In this document: in pieces, positions 53,191 to 61,313 of the stretch
Layout of the letters: the number at the start of each line of letters is the position of its first letter
Numbering within the stretch: the first letter of the stretch is position 1
Notes under the pieces: generated by a model
The model's database searches: none
What the model was told of the DNA's origin: nothing
Seen by the model: only the letters and a program-made list of their open reading frames with translations
Source: VYDC01 sp963667515
Lineage (GTDB): Bacteria; Chloroflexota; Dehalococcoidia; UBA2979
Direction of reading: 5' to 3'
Assembly: GCA_963667515.2 (NCBI GenBank)
Contig: CAXXXY010000009.1
Span: 85,214 to 149,213, forward strand
DNA length: 64,000 nucleotides
Position numbers and translations under genes: made by a program

Positions 53191-53475
53191 TCAGAAGTTT
53201 CCCCGGGAAAGCTCCCTGAGCATCGCGTTGTCGAGTGCCTGGTCCGCGACGATCTTCTTCAGCTGCGCGTTTTCGCGCTCGAGCTCCTTCAGGCGCTTCG
53301 CCTGGTCGACCTTCATGCCGCCGTACTCCCGCCGCCAGCGGTAGTAGGTCTGCTCGCTCACCCCCAGCTTGCGCACCACCTGTCCGACCGGCTGCCCCTG
53401 AGCGAGCCCCACCTCCGCCTCACGCAGCTTCCCGATGATCTCCTCGGCTCCGTACCGCTTCCGCTTGGCAACCAC
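53191..53475 (-). CDS. IS407-type OrfA, ending at a GGGAAAC slippery heptamer
   Basis: A 94-residue helix-turn-helix protein (VVRKLGVSEQTYYRWRREYGG) with a leucine-zipper-like tail (RLKELERENAQLKKIVADQ). The last sense codons are CGG GGA AAC TTC before TGA. G GGA AAC fits the X-XXY-YYZ slippery pattern in the zero frame (53203-53197 on the minus strand), so -1 slippage to make the OrfAB transposase is expected. Confidence 0.9.
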   Translation of the reverse strand: MVAKRKRYGAEEIIGKLREAEVGLAQGQPVGQVVRKLGVSEQTYYRWRREYGGMKVDQAKRLKELERENAQLKKIVADQALDNAMLRELSRGNF

Positions 53476-53727
53476 CGCGCTCCCCCTTCCCCGACCAGCG
53501 CAGCTCTCACTCTGCGACTGGATCGGTTCTCGGGGGGCAGGTCAAAACACCAAACCTGGGCGCGGATGGTCCACGCGTATCTGCGCGACCGCATCGGTCG
53601 CGGCTGGTCTGAGCGATTCGACAGCGAGCGGGATAGTACCGTCCAACGTTGGCTCGAGCAGGAGCTAGCGGTCCTCGACACCTACCTCACTGAGTTTAGG
53701 TCGTTGGCGTCGCGCGGTTGAGCGGGG

Positions 53728-54042
53728 CTACCCGCCGACGTGCGAGCCGTGCTGAAGGAGGCGCTCGACGGCGCGGACGGCGTCGCGGGCCTCGGCCTGC
53801 GTCATGACGCGCGAGAGCAGCATCGGCGCGATCGCCTCCACGGCGTCCGCCACCTCGGGCTCGGCCTCGCGCAGCAGCTCGTGCGCCTCGGCGGGCGTGC
53901 GGCCGGCGCACCAGTAGGGGCTGAGCGCCTCCGCGACGAAGAGGCCGCCCGCGAGCTGAACGCGCTCGTCCCAGCGCAGCCTCGAGCGCCCCAGCGCCGA
54001 GGATAGCGCGTTCGCGATGCGGGCCATCTCGCCATCATCCAT
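53728..54042 (-). CDS. Small uncharacterised protein (104 aa)
   Basis: A mostly helical 104-residue protein, MDDGEMARIANALSSALGRS to LLQHGSHVGG, with the central AGGLFVAEALSPYWCAGRTP and RVMTQAEARDAVRAVERLL. No family is recognised and there is no signal peptide or membrane helix. It is plausible because of a sensible amino-acid composition in a region where the alternative frames look like shadows. Convergent with the broken gene to its left. Confidence 0.55.
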   Translation of the reverse strand: MDDGEMARIANALSSALGRSRLRWDERVQLAGGLFVAEALSPYWCAGRTPAEAHELLREAEPEVADAVEAIAPMLLSRVMTQAEARDAVRAVERLLQHGSHVGG

Positions 54043-54104
54043 CGTGCGAGCAGCATACCCGCCTCGCGTTAGACGGGGAAGCCCCTTATCAGTTCTAATG
54101 TTTT

Positions 54105-54156
54105 CTTTTCGAGGGGTCCGCCGGGCGTGTGTTCTTCGAGGGGTCTGCCGGGCGTG
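54105..54156. repeat. Two imperfect 25-bp direct repeats in the intergenic region
   Basis: 54105-54129 and 54132-54156 share TTCGAGGGGTCYGCCGGGCGTG. The 234-bp gap (54043-54276) that holds them has no gene. A similar TTTTCGAGGGG string occurs before the repeat block at 13024. The T-rich lead-in (TTTTCTTTTC at 54101-54110) is unusual for this genome. Confidence 0.55.
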
Positions 54157-54276
54157 GGCGCCCGTCTCCCGGCGATCGGGGGGCGGGCTCGCCTGCTAGA
54201 GCTGCGTTTTCCGGAGCCGGGTGGGGCCGGAGCGTGGTGGGGCGGGAGGCACGGCCGCCGCGCGAGCGTCGAGGCG

Positions 54277-54678
54277 CTACGCCTCGTCCTCCTCGTCGAA
54301 CGAGGCGACGAGCAGGCGCACCATCTCCTCCGGCCCGCAGTAGGCCAACGGGCCGTCGGCCGCCTCGGCCGCCAGCGCCGCCCCGAGCGCGTGATCGAGG
54401 GTCGGGTCGCCCATCGCGCCGCCCATCGCGCCGAGGGAGGGGGAGCCGGGGGGTGTCGCGCGCAGCTCGGCGAACTCGATGGCGAGCCGGCGCCGCTCCT
54501 CGGCGCGCACCGCCGCCTCGAAGCGCGCGAGCAGCGCGTGCGCCTCGGCGGGCAGCGCCGCCAGCAGCCGATCGCGCTCGGCAGCAGCCTCGCCTGCGCC
54601 GGGCTCGCCCGCGCCAGCCTCGCGCCCAGCCGCGTCGTCGGTCGCCTCGTCGCTCGTCGGCTGCATCGTGCTTCCCAT
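54277..54678 (-). CDS. Small uncharacterised acidic protein
   Basis: About 133 residues from the ATG at 54678 (an upstream in-frame start at 54744 and a downstream ATG at 54666 are possible). Helical central part with EAHALLARFEAAVRAEERRR and LAIEFAELRATPPG, and an acidic end with YCGPEEMVRLLVASFDEEDE. No recognised domain. It lies beside two regulator/protease genes on the same strand, but no functional link can be shown. Confidence 0.5.
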   Translation of the reverse strand: MGSTMQPTSDEATDDAAGREAGAGEPGAGEAAAERDRLLAALPAEAHALLARFEAAVRAEERRRLAIEFAELRATPPGSPSLGAMGGAMGDPTLDHALGAALAAEAADGPLAYCGPEEMVRLLVASFDEEDEA

Positions 54679-54808
54679 CGGTCGCGTCGATCCTCGACCG
54701 CCGGGGCGCGCGCTGTCCAGCGCCCCGTCCGCTCCGAGCGCCACGCCGCGCCCCCTCCGCGCCGAACTGCCGCCTCCGCCCCGAACCGCCGCGAAGCGGC
54801 CGGCCGGC

Positions 54809-55530
54809 CTAGAGGGCGAGCAGGCCGCCGCGCACCGCCGCCGTCACCGCCTCCGTGCGCGAGCCCGCGCCGAGCTTCGACAGCAGCGAGCCGACGTGGA
54901 ACTTCACCGTGTGCTCGCTGATGCCGAGGCGCTACGCCACCGCCTTGTTGGGCAGGCCGAGCGCCACCAGCTCCAGCACCTGGAGCTCGCGCGCGGTGAG
55001 GTCGGCGCGCTCGGCCGTGGCGGGCGCGGGCCGCGCCGTCCCCGCCGCTCGTGCCAGCGAGTGGTCGACCACGTCGAGCCCCGCCACGAGCGCCGCGACG
55101 GCCGCCGCCAGCTCGGCGGCCGCGGCGTCGGCGGGGAGCCAGCCGCCCCCCTCGGCGCCGTGTCGCCGTCGGCGTCTGCGCCGAGGGGGGCGGCCAGGGC
55201 GGGCGGCAGCGGCTGTCCCGGCGCCTCGACGAGCAGCAGCGCCAGCAGCTCGGCGAGCGCGGTGGCGAGCCAGCCCGGCGCGTCGCCGGCGAGCCCCTCG
55301 AGGTCGGCGAGCTCGACGACGAGCGCGTCCACCTCGTCGAGGCTTGGCACGCCGGCGCTCGCGCCGGGCCGCTCGTCCCCGGGCGAGCCGGGGTCGAGCT
55401 CCAGCGCCACCTCGACACCGCCGCGCAGCAGCAGCTCGCTCAGCCCGGCGCGCAGCAAGGGACGGCGCGCCACGACGGCGACCCGTGCCGCCTGCGGCTC
55501 GTCGCTGCGTGTGCCTGCTCGCTCGGCCAC
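54809..55530 (-). pseudogene. NarL/LuxR-type response regulator with a frame break and an in-frame stop
   Basis: The N-terminal part from the GTG at 55530 (ARVAVVARRPLLRAGLSELL) resembles a receiver domain with a degenerate acidic pocket. Near 55150, by a run of six G/C, the frame shifts one base to GGGWLPADAAAAELAAAV and then the output domain: LTARELQVLELVALGLPNKAVA, stop codon, RLGISEHTVKFHVGSLLSKL. The in-frame TAG at 54932-54934 falls in the middle of the LuxR helix-turn-helix. With the shift and stop repaired the length is 240 residues. Two separate lesions make true loss of function more likely than for the single-shift genes. Confidence 0.78.
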
Positions 55531-55676
55531 GCGGCCTCCGTCGAGCGCGGGCCCCGTCGTCCCGGGCCGCACCCGTCCCCCGCGGCCCCGCGCCCCGCGG
55601 CTCGGAGACCAGCGGCTCGGAGACCCACGGGCCGGTGCTCCCCGGCCCGGCGACACGGCCGGCACGGGCGCGCCGC

Positions 55677-56706
55677 CTATTCTCGCTCGCCCAGCGTCAG
55701 CGGGAGCTCGAGCGGCTCGCCGCCCCGCAGCAGCGTCAGCGCCACCTGCTGGCCCACGCGCTCCGGGCCGAGCTGCGCCGCCAGCTCCTCGGCGCCGCCG
55801 ACGGGCTCGCCCGCGACGCCCACGACGATGTCGCCGACCAGCACGCCGGCCGCGCCCGCCGGGCTCTCCGCCTCGACGCCGACGATGAGCAGGCCCAGCG
55901 GCTGCCCGCCGACCTTCTCGGCGAGCGCCTCGGGCAGCGCCGTCGGCTGGCTCCCAATGCCGATGTACGCGCGGGCGACGCGGCCCGTCGTGAGCAGCGC
56001 GGTAACGATCGGCGTCACGGCCGCGGCGGGGATCGCGAGCCCGGCGCCGCGCGCGAGCTGCGAGCTGTTCACGCCGATCACGCGGCCGCGCGCATCGACG
56101 AGCGGGCCGCCCGAGAAGCCGGGGTAGAACGTGAGCTCGGGCCGCAGGTAGCCGAGGCCGCCCGCCGCCGGCTCGCGCCTGACGGCCGCCCGTCGACGAC
56201 CGTGGCCGCGCCCGTGCTCGCCGCCCCAGCCGCGCCGCATCCGCACGCGGCCGACGGGGGTGCACGCCGACCGCCGAGAGCAGCCCCGCCGAGGCCTGCG
56301 CCCCGCCCGCGAACGGCCGCCCCACCGCCATCACGAGCTGGCCGACGCGACTCTCGCCTGCCGGCGCCAGCTCCGCCGCGGCCAGCCCGTCCTCGGCGCC
56401 CGCTCCCTCGATACGCAGCACCGCGAGGTCGGAGCGCGGGTCGCGGCCGACCAGCGTGGCGGCGCGCTCACCGCCATCGGGCAGCTCGACGGCGATCTCC
56501 TCGTCGCGCTCCAGCACGTGGTCGGCCGTCACCACCACCGAGCCGCCGCCCGCGCCCGCCGCGACCGGCCACGCCACGCCGCTCGCCGGCAGCCTCCGGC
56601 GCGCGTCGACCAGCACCGTGGAAGCCGCCGCTCGCTCCACCGCGTCGGCCAGCCCCTCGGAGGTCGCCCATGCGGCGTCGATCGCCTCGCTGCGCTGCTG
56701 CGCCAT
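55677..56706 (-). pseudogene. HtrA/DegP-like trypsin-type protease with PDZ domain, one-base frame break
   Basis: A serine protease of the HtrA type without an evident signal peptide. The triad is His in VVVTADHVLERDEEI, Asp in RDPRSDLAVLRI and Ser in YPGFSGGPLVDARG; a C-terminal PDZ domain contains GLLIVGVEAESPAGAAGVLVGD. Between SAVGVHP and VGRVRMRRGWGG the frame moves by one base, at the GGGGG of 56256-56260; removing one base gives 342 residues. A homopolymer error is the simplest reading. The ATG at 56706 follows GAGGGAG. It may quality-control or process membrane proteins, but the location is uncertain. Confidence 0.82.
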
Positions 56707-56870
56707 CGTCGTCACTCCCTCGTCCCTACGTCGGAGCTCGTGGCCGATCGCATGAACGAGGATGCGCGCAGCCGCGGCGATCGCGGATCGCCCGATCGGC
56801 TAGGTCGCGCCCGTCGAGGTGGCGAGGGATGCGAGGCGGTCGCGACTGAGGCGGTCGTGACCGAGGGAGG

Positions 56871-58235
56871 CTAGCCCTTGCGCAGCTCGCCGAGGGCGTC
56901 CTCGACGCCCTTGTGGAACGTGGGGTAGGCGAAGTGCATGCGGCGGAACTCGTCGACGGGCACGCGCGCGTGGACGGCGAGTGCGAGCACGCCCAGCACC
57001 TCGGCGCCGTGCGGCCCCACCGAGGTGGCGCCTACCAGCACGCCCGCGTCGGCGTCCTCGATCAGCTTGATGAAGCCGTCGTTGCCGGCCTTGTGCATCC
57101 ACCCGCGCGCGGACCAGCGCACCTGCTGCGTGCCGACGCGCACGGTGAGGCCGGCGTCGCGCGCCTGCTGCTCGCTCATGCCGACCACGCCGACCTCGGG
57201 GTCGGTGAAGGTGGCGCGCGCCATCCCCCGGTAGTCCGCGGGGTCAACATCGCGCCCGAGGATGTCGGCGGTCGCGATCTTCGCCTGGTAGTACGCCATG
57301 TGCGTGAACAGCGCGGTGCCGGCCGCGTCGCCGATCGCCCACAGCCCCTCGCCCGCGCGCATGCGATCGTCGATGGCGACGAAGCGCGCCGCCTCGTCGA
57401 GGCCGGCCGCGCCGACGCCCAGCGCCGCGAGGTCGGTGGCGCGGCCGGTCGCGACCAGCAGCCGCTCCGCCTCCAGCGTCTCGCCGCCCTCGAGGGTCAG
57501 GCGCACGCCCGCGTCGCTCGCCTCCACGCGCGTCGCCGGGCGCCCCGTGCGCACGCCGATGCCCTCGCGCTCGAAGACCTCGGCGAGCGCCTCGCCGACC
57601 TCGGGCTCCTCCAGCGGGAGCAGCCGGTCGAGCGCCTCGACGACCGTGACCTGCACCCCGAAGCGCGCCAGCGCCTGCCCCAGCTCCATGCCCACGGCGC
57701 CGGCGCCCAGCACGATCAGCGAGGCGGGGAGCGTCTCCGCCTGCACGGCCTCGTGGTTGGTCCAGTACTCGACCGTGTCGAGGCCGGGGATGGCGGGCAC
57801 CGCGGGGCGCGTCCCCGTGGCGATCACCACGCCGCGGCTCGCCTCGATCTCCTCGTCCCCGACCCGGACGCGGCGCGGCCCGACGAGGCGGCCCTCGCCG
57901 CGCAGGAAGCGGCCGCCCTTGCCCACGAAGCGGTCGACGGCGACCTGGTCGTTCCAGTGGTCGGTCGCCTCCTCGCGGATGCGCAGCGCGACGGGCGCCC
58001 AGTCGGGCGTCACGGTGGCGTCGCCGGCCATGCCGGGGATGCGCCGAGCCTCGGCGAGCAGGTTGGCGGCGCGGATCATCATCTTGGAGGGGATGCAGCC
58101 GTAGTACGGGCACTCCCCGCCGACGAGGTGGCGCTCGATGCCGACGACGGAGAGCCCGGCCTCGGCCAGCGTCCCCGCGACCTCCTCGCCGCCCGGGCCG
58201 AGGCCGATCACCACCACGTCCGCCTGCTGTGTCAC
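56871..58235 (-). CDS. Class I pyridine-nucleotide disulfide oxidoreductase (Lpd/MerA-like)
   Basis: A 454-residue FAD enzyme. N-terminal FAD motif VVVIGLGPGGEEVAGTLAEA, redox-active disulfide GGECPYYGCIPSKMMIRA, NAD(P) motif LIVLGAGAVGMELGQALARF, and GLWAIGDAAGTALFTHMAYY. The C-terminal dimerisation domain ends HFAYPTFHKGVEDAL, where dihydrolipoamide dehydrogenases normally have H-x-H-P-T-x-x-E, so the base pair is modified and true Lpd activity is doubtful. No 2-oxoacid dehydrogenase genes are near. The GTG at 58235 follows GAGGGGGCG. Confidence 0.88.
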   Translation of the reverse strand: MTQQADVVVIGLGPGGEEVAGTLAEAGLSVVGIERHLVGGECPYYGCIPSKMMIRAANLLAEARRIPGMAGDATVTPDWAPVALRIREEATDHWNDQVAVDRFVGKGGRFLRGEGRLVGPRRVRVGDEEIEASRGVVIATGTRPAVPAIPGLDTVEYWTNHEAVQAETLPASLIVLGAGAVGMELGQALARFGVQVTVVEALDRLLPLEEPEVGEALAEVFEREGIGVRTGRPATRVEASDAGVRLTLEGGETLEAERLLVATGRATDLAALGVGAAGLDEAARFVAIDDRMRAGEGLWAIGDAAGTALFTHMAYYQAKIATADILGRDVDPADYRGMARATFTDPEVGVVGMSEQQARDAGLTVRVGTQQVRWSARGWMHKAGNDGFIKLIEDADAGVLVGATSVGPHGAEVLGVLALAVHARVPVDEFRRMHFAYPTFHKGVEDALGELRKG

Positions 58236-58410
58236 GGGCGCCCCCTCGTGCTGCCGGCTGCCGCCCGCCCGGCGTCCGCCGACTCTACTGGCAGCCCGCC
58301 GCTGCCGCACCCGCCGGGGAGCGCCCAGCGAGGGGCGACCGCGCCGCCGGGCAAAGGCGCGGGGCGGAACTCTCGTGCGTCGCTCTCGCTCGCGCGGGCG
58401 GCCGCGGCGG

Positions 58411-59325
58411 TCACAGCCAGGTGCCCGGGCGCTCGTCCCAGACGAACTGCACCAGCATCCCGCCGGTGTCGCGCGGGTGCAGGAACGCCTCGCGGTAGCG
58501 GGCGCCGTCGACGGTGCCCCCGTCCTCGCCGAACGGCCGCACGCCGTGGTAGCGGCCGGCCTCGAGTGCGCGCTCCCAGTCCTCGACGAGGAACGTGACG
58601 TGGTGCGGCCCCGGCCCGCGCTCGTCCAGGAAGCGCTGGATGAACGAGCCCGCGCCGCGCGGCGCGATCAGCTCCCAGCGCATCTCGCCGGTGGGGAGAT
58701 CGAGGACGGCGGTGTCGTAGGCGTGGTCGGGCTCGCGCGGCCCGCGGAAGACGACGCGGAAGCCGAAGAGGCGCTCGTACCAGCCGAGCAGCTGCTCGCG
58801 GTCCGCCGAGGCGTGCGAGAGGTGGTGGAGCTCGGTGATGCCCAGCGTCGGGTGGCCGGGGTCCCAGCGCTCGGCGCGCATGCGCTCGGCGTCGTTCCAC
58901 ACGGGGCCCGCGAAGAGCTGCACCAGCAGCCCCTGCCCGCCCCATCGCGGGTGCAGGAAGGTGACCGAGCGCCCATGGTGCTCCTCGGCCGTCTCCGTGC
59001 CGAACGGCTCGATCTCGTGCGCGCGCAGCTCGGCGATCGCCGCGTCGAGGTCGTCGACCTGGAACGCCACGTGGTGCAGCCCCGGCCCCTGCGCGCCCTC
59101 GAGGAAGCGGTGGAGGAAGGAGCTCTCGCCGCGCGGCGCCATCACCTCCCAGCCCACGCCCGAGCGTCCCGGCACGTCGAAGGAGATGCCGACGAAGCCC
59201 TGGTGCGGGTAGTCGTAGGTGTCGCGGCGGCGGAAGCCGAACAGCCCCTCGAGGATCGCGGACTGGCGCTCCTCGTCGACGGCGGCCATCGCGATGTGGT
59301 CGACGTGCCGGATCTCGATCGCCAC
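58411..59325 (-). CDS. Tandem VOC (glyoxalase/dioxygenase-fold) protein
   Basis: 304 residues with two vicinal-oxygen-chelate domains: the first from EIRHVDHIAMAAVDEERQ to TFLHPRWGGQGLLVQLF, the second from LGITELHHLSHASADREQL to EAFLHPRDTGGMLVQFVW. Paired His and Glu at the usual VOC metal positions (HVDHIA, GLHHVAFQV, HHVTFLV) suggest a metal enzyme such as a methylmalonyl-CoA-epimerase-like or ring-cleavage enzyme. GTG start at 59325. It is divergent from the three ABM-like genes and may belong to the same catabolic locus. Confidence 0.85.
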   Translation of the reverse strand: MAIEIRHVDHIAMAAVDEERQSAILEGLFGFRRRDTYDYPHQGFVGISFDVPGRSGVGWEVMAPRGESSFLHRFLEGAQGPGLHHVAFQVDDLDAAIAELRAHEIEPFGTETAEEHHGRSVTFLHPRWGGQGLLVQLFAGPVWNDAERMRAERWDPGHPTLGITELHHLSHASADREQLLGWYERLFGFRVVFRGPREPDHAYDTAVLDLPTGEMRWELIAPRGAGSFIQRFLDERGPGPHHVTFLVEDWERALEAGRYHGVRPFGEDGGTVDGARYREAFLHPRDTGGMLVQFVWDERPGTWL

Positions 59326-59503
59326 GCGGCGCTCCCCTCGGGCCCGCTCGGCGGCGGCGGCCGGCGCCGAGTGTGGCGCCCAGGCGCCCGCACGCGCCAG
59401 CTCCCACCGGGCACGCGACCCGGCGGGAGCACGGCCCGGACGCCGGCGAGCGGGCCGCGCTAGACTGCCGCGGCCGCAGGGGGGGCGCGATGCCGGTGGC
59501 GCG

Positions 59504-60142
59504 ATGTTCGTGATCGTCGTGCAGATCCGCGCCGGCGACCCGCAGGCGCTCGCCGCCCAGCACGAGCGCTACGCCGGGCTCGCCGGGCGCTTCCCCGGCG
59601 TCCGCTACAAGCACGTCATGCGCTCGGCGAGCGAGCCCGACCGCTACATCGACCTCATGGCGTGGGAGCGGCGCGAGCAGTCCGAGGAGTTCGGCCTCGA
59701 CCCCGAGTACCAGCGGCTGCGGCCGCCGCCGAGCGCCACGCGCTCCGTGCTCAGCGAGCGCTCGGACGCGAATCCCGGCTACTACGAGCCGGTCGCCGAG
59801 CTGGTGCGGCCGGAGGCGGCGATCGGCCGGCAGGAGGTCGCGTTCGTCGACGCGCGGCCGGGCCGCGAGCAGGCGCTCGCCGCCGAGGCCGGTGCGCTCG
59901 TGGCCGCGGCCGGGGCGCTGCCGCGCCTCGCCTCGCTGCGGGTGCTGCGCAACCTCGGCCGGCCGGCGCAGCACGTGATCGTCGCGGCGTATGTGGACGC
60001 GCGCGCCGACGCGGACGAGGAGAGCGCCCTCGCCACGGCGGCGCCGACGTGGGAGGGGTGGACGCGCCTCGTCGCGTGCTGCGCCGCGGAGCCCGCGCCC
60101 GAGTCGGGATCGCTGGTCGTGCGCTTCGACGCGACGCCGTAG
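59504..60142 (+). CDS. ABM-like dimeric alpha/beta-barrel protein (1 of 3)
   Basis: A 212-residue protein with ferredoxin-like beta-alpha-beta character typical of the antibiotic-biosynthesis-monooxygenase (ABM) superfamily: MFVIVVQIRAGDPQALAAQH, HVMRSASEPDRYIDLMAWER and EQSEEFGLDPEYQRL form one unit, and REQALAAEAGALVAAAGALP to HVIVAAYVDARADAD looks like a second. Such proteins act as small heme-degrading, quinone-forming or storage enzymes; no catalytic residue set can be assigned. First of three consecutive related genes. Confidence 0.65.
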   Translation: MFVIVVQIRAGDPQALAAQHERYAGLAGRFPGVRYKHVMRSASEPDRYIDLMAWERREQSEEFGLDPEYQRLRPPPSATRSVLSERSDANPGYYEPVAELVRPEAAIGRQEVAFVDARPGREQALAAEAGALVAAAGALPRLASLRVLRNLGRPAQHVIVAAYVDARADADEESALATAAPTWEGWTRLVACCAAEPAPESGSLVVRFDATP

Positions 60143-60198
60143 GTCGAGGGGCCGCCGGGCCGCCGCCAGGGTGGGGGAGAGCAGAGAGGGGCACGCCG

Positions 60199-60507
60199 AT
60201 GTTCGTCGCGACGGCCGAGGAGCGGATGATCCCGGGGCGCCGGCCGGAGCTGGAGGCCGCGCATCGCGACGCCGCGGGGGCGCTGGGCGGGGAGCCCGGC
60301 TTCCTCGGCGCGCGGCTGCTGCACTTCGCGGGCGGGCCGTACCGCTACGCCTACGAGATGAGCTGGGCCTCGCGCGAGGAGTGGGAGCGCTTCTGGGAGA
60401 GCGAGCGTTTCGCGCGGCTGCGCGAGCCGATCGACGCACAGCTCGCCGAGCCGTTCACGCTCACGCTCTACAACGTCCCCGTTGCCGACGCCGCTGTGGG
60501 GGGCTAG
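60199..60507 (+). CDS. ABM-like single-domain protein (2 of 3)
   Basis: 102 residues, one ABM-type ferredoxin-like domain: MFVATAEERMIPGRRPELEA, then GEPGFLGARLLHFAGGPYRY and the classical SWASREEWERFWESERF segment, which in ABM proteins follows the third strand. A strong ribosome-binding site (GAGAGGGGCAC) precedes the ATG. It is probably a dimeric enzyme or stress protein; 56 bp after gene 1 and 4 bp before gene 3. Confidence 0.75.
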   Translation: MFVATAEERMIPGRRPELEAAHRDAAGALGGEPGFLGARLLHFAGGPYRYAYEMSWASREEWERFWESERFARLREPIDAQLAEPFTLTLYNVPVADAAVGG

Positions 60508-60511
60508 CGCC

Positions 60512-61216
60512 GTGCCGGACGCGAGCGCGAGCGGAGCGCTGTTCACGGTGCAGGGCGTGAGCCGCGTGCTGCGCGAGGCCGACGAGGTTGCTCGCCACGA
60601 GCGCGCCTACGACGAGCTGCTGCGGCGCGACGACTGCCCCGGCATGTACTGGAACCTCTACCTCAAGGGCGTCGAGGAGCCGGACGCCACGATTCACGCG
60701 CAGATCTGGGCCAGCCAGCGCCACTCCGAGGAGTTCGGCGTCAGCCCCGGCTTCCAGGCGCTGCGCGGCGAGCTCTCGACGGCCTCGGGGCCCCGCGCGC
60801 ACATGGTGGGGCCGCTCTCGCCGGGCTACTGGCGGCCGGTGCTGGAGGAGGTCGTGCGTGCGGAGCCCACGGGCTGCGCCGCCGACGGCGACGACCTGGG
60901 CGTGGCGCTGCACGGCATGAGCTTCGTGCGGCCGGGGAGCGAGCGCGCGTACCTCGAGGCGGAGGGCGCGCTCGCGGCCGCGCTGCGCACGCCGGCGGCC
61001 GGCGACGGCGTCTACGCGACGCGCTGCTTTCAGAGCCTCGGGCAGCCCAGCGCCTTCACGTGGGTCCGCCACGCGCGGGACGGCGCCGCGCTCGACTCGA
61101 CGCTGGCCGCGCTCGCCGGGCCGGAGCGCGCCCGCGCCGAGCTTGTGGCCGAGGAGACGGTCGGGCGCTACCGGGTGTGGCTGCTCTCGACGTGGCCGGG
61201 GCGCAGGCCCGCCTAG
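60512..61216 (+). CDS. ABM-like tandem-domain protein (3 of 3)
   Basis: 234 residues with two related halves; the first contains GMYWNLYLKGVEEPDATIHA and QIWASQRHSEEFGVSPGF, resembling the EEFG-containing segment of gene 1 (60% guess by eye is not offered as a number, only as similarity). The second half holds GMSFVRPGSERAYLEAEGAL and PSAFTWVRHARDG. The GTG start lies four bases after the previous stop, so the genes are translationally coupled. No family function can be assigned beyond an ABM-like fold. Confidence 0.65.
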   Translation: MPDASASGALFTVQGVSRVLREADEVARHERAYDELLRRDDCPGMYWNLYLKGVEEPDATIHAQIWASQRHSEEFGVSPGFQALRGELSTASGPRAHMVGPLSPGYWRPVLEEVVRAEPTGCAADGDDLGVALHGMSFVRPGSERAYLEAEGALAAALRTPAAGDGVYATRCFQSLGQPSAFTWVRHARDGAALDSTLAALAGPERARAELVAEETVGRYRVWLLSTWPGRRPA

Positions 61217-61313
61217 CTCGCTGGCCGGGCGCTACCATCGGGCGGCGCAGCCATCGGGCCGGGGCTCGCGCGGGCGGCGGACGAGGCACGACCGGGACGA
61301 GGAAAAGAACGCG

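Larger units (their letters stand above)
52308..53544 (-). mobile_element. IS3-family (IS407-group-like) insertion sequence, 1237 bp
   Basis: Terminal inverted repeats begin TGACCTGCCCCC at both ends (52308 inward and, inverted, 53544 inward), typical of the IS407 group. The target duplication is AAAC (52304-52307 and 53545-53548). Two overlapping transposase frames lie on the minus strand. Single copy in the window and unrelated in sequence to the other IS3-family element. Confidence 0.92.
51525..53721 (+). pseudogene. Broken unknown gene (membrane N-terminus) with IS407-type insertion and frame shifts
   Basis: The DNA here is visibly less G+C-rich than its neighbours, suggesting transfer. 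The first frame (from 51525) gives two hydrophobic helices (GLSFAALLAFAATALS, WIVSAVCLAALGTFGIVYW). The protein-like sequence then continues in a second frame (SGIRFSNEWLLKIDHERWEE to FGFSEVDGWLIAP) and a third (YIVRSDDVPGDWRGIDRPSS to KLFEDHRAK). Removing the element at 52308-53544 with one AAAC joins that to HQTWARMVHAYLRDRIGRG and a stop at 53721. I recognise no family. Two one-base shifts plus the insertion make it a pseudogene unless the shifts are sequence errors. Confidence 0.65.
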
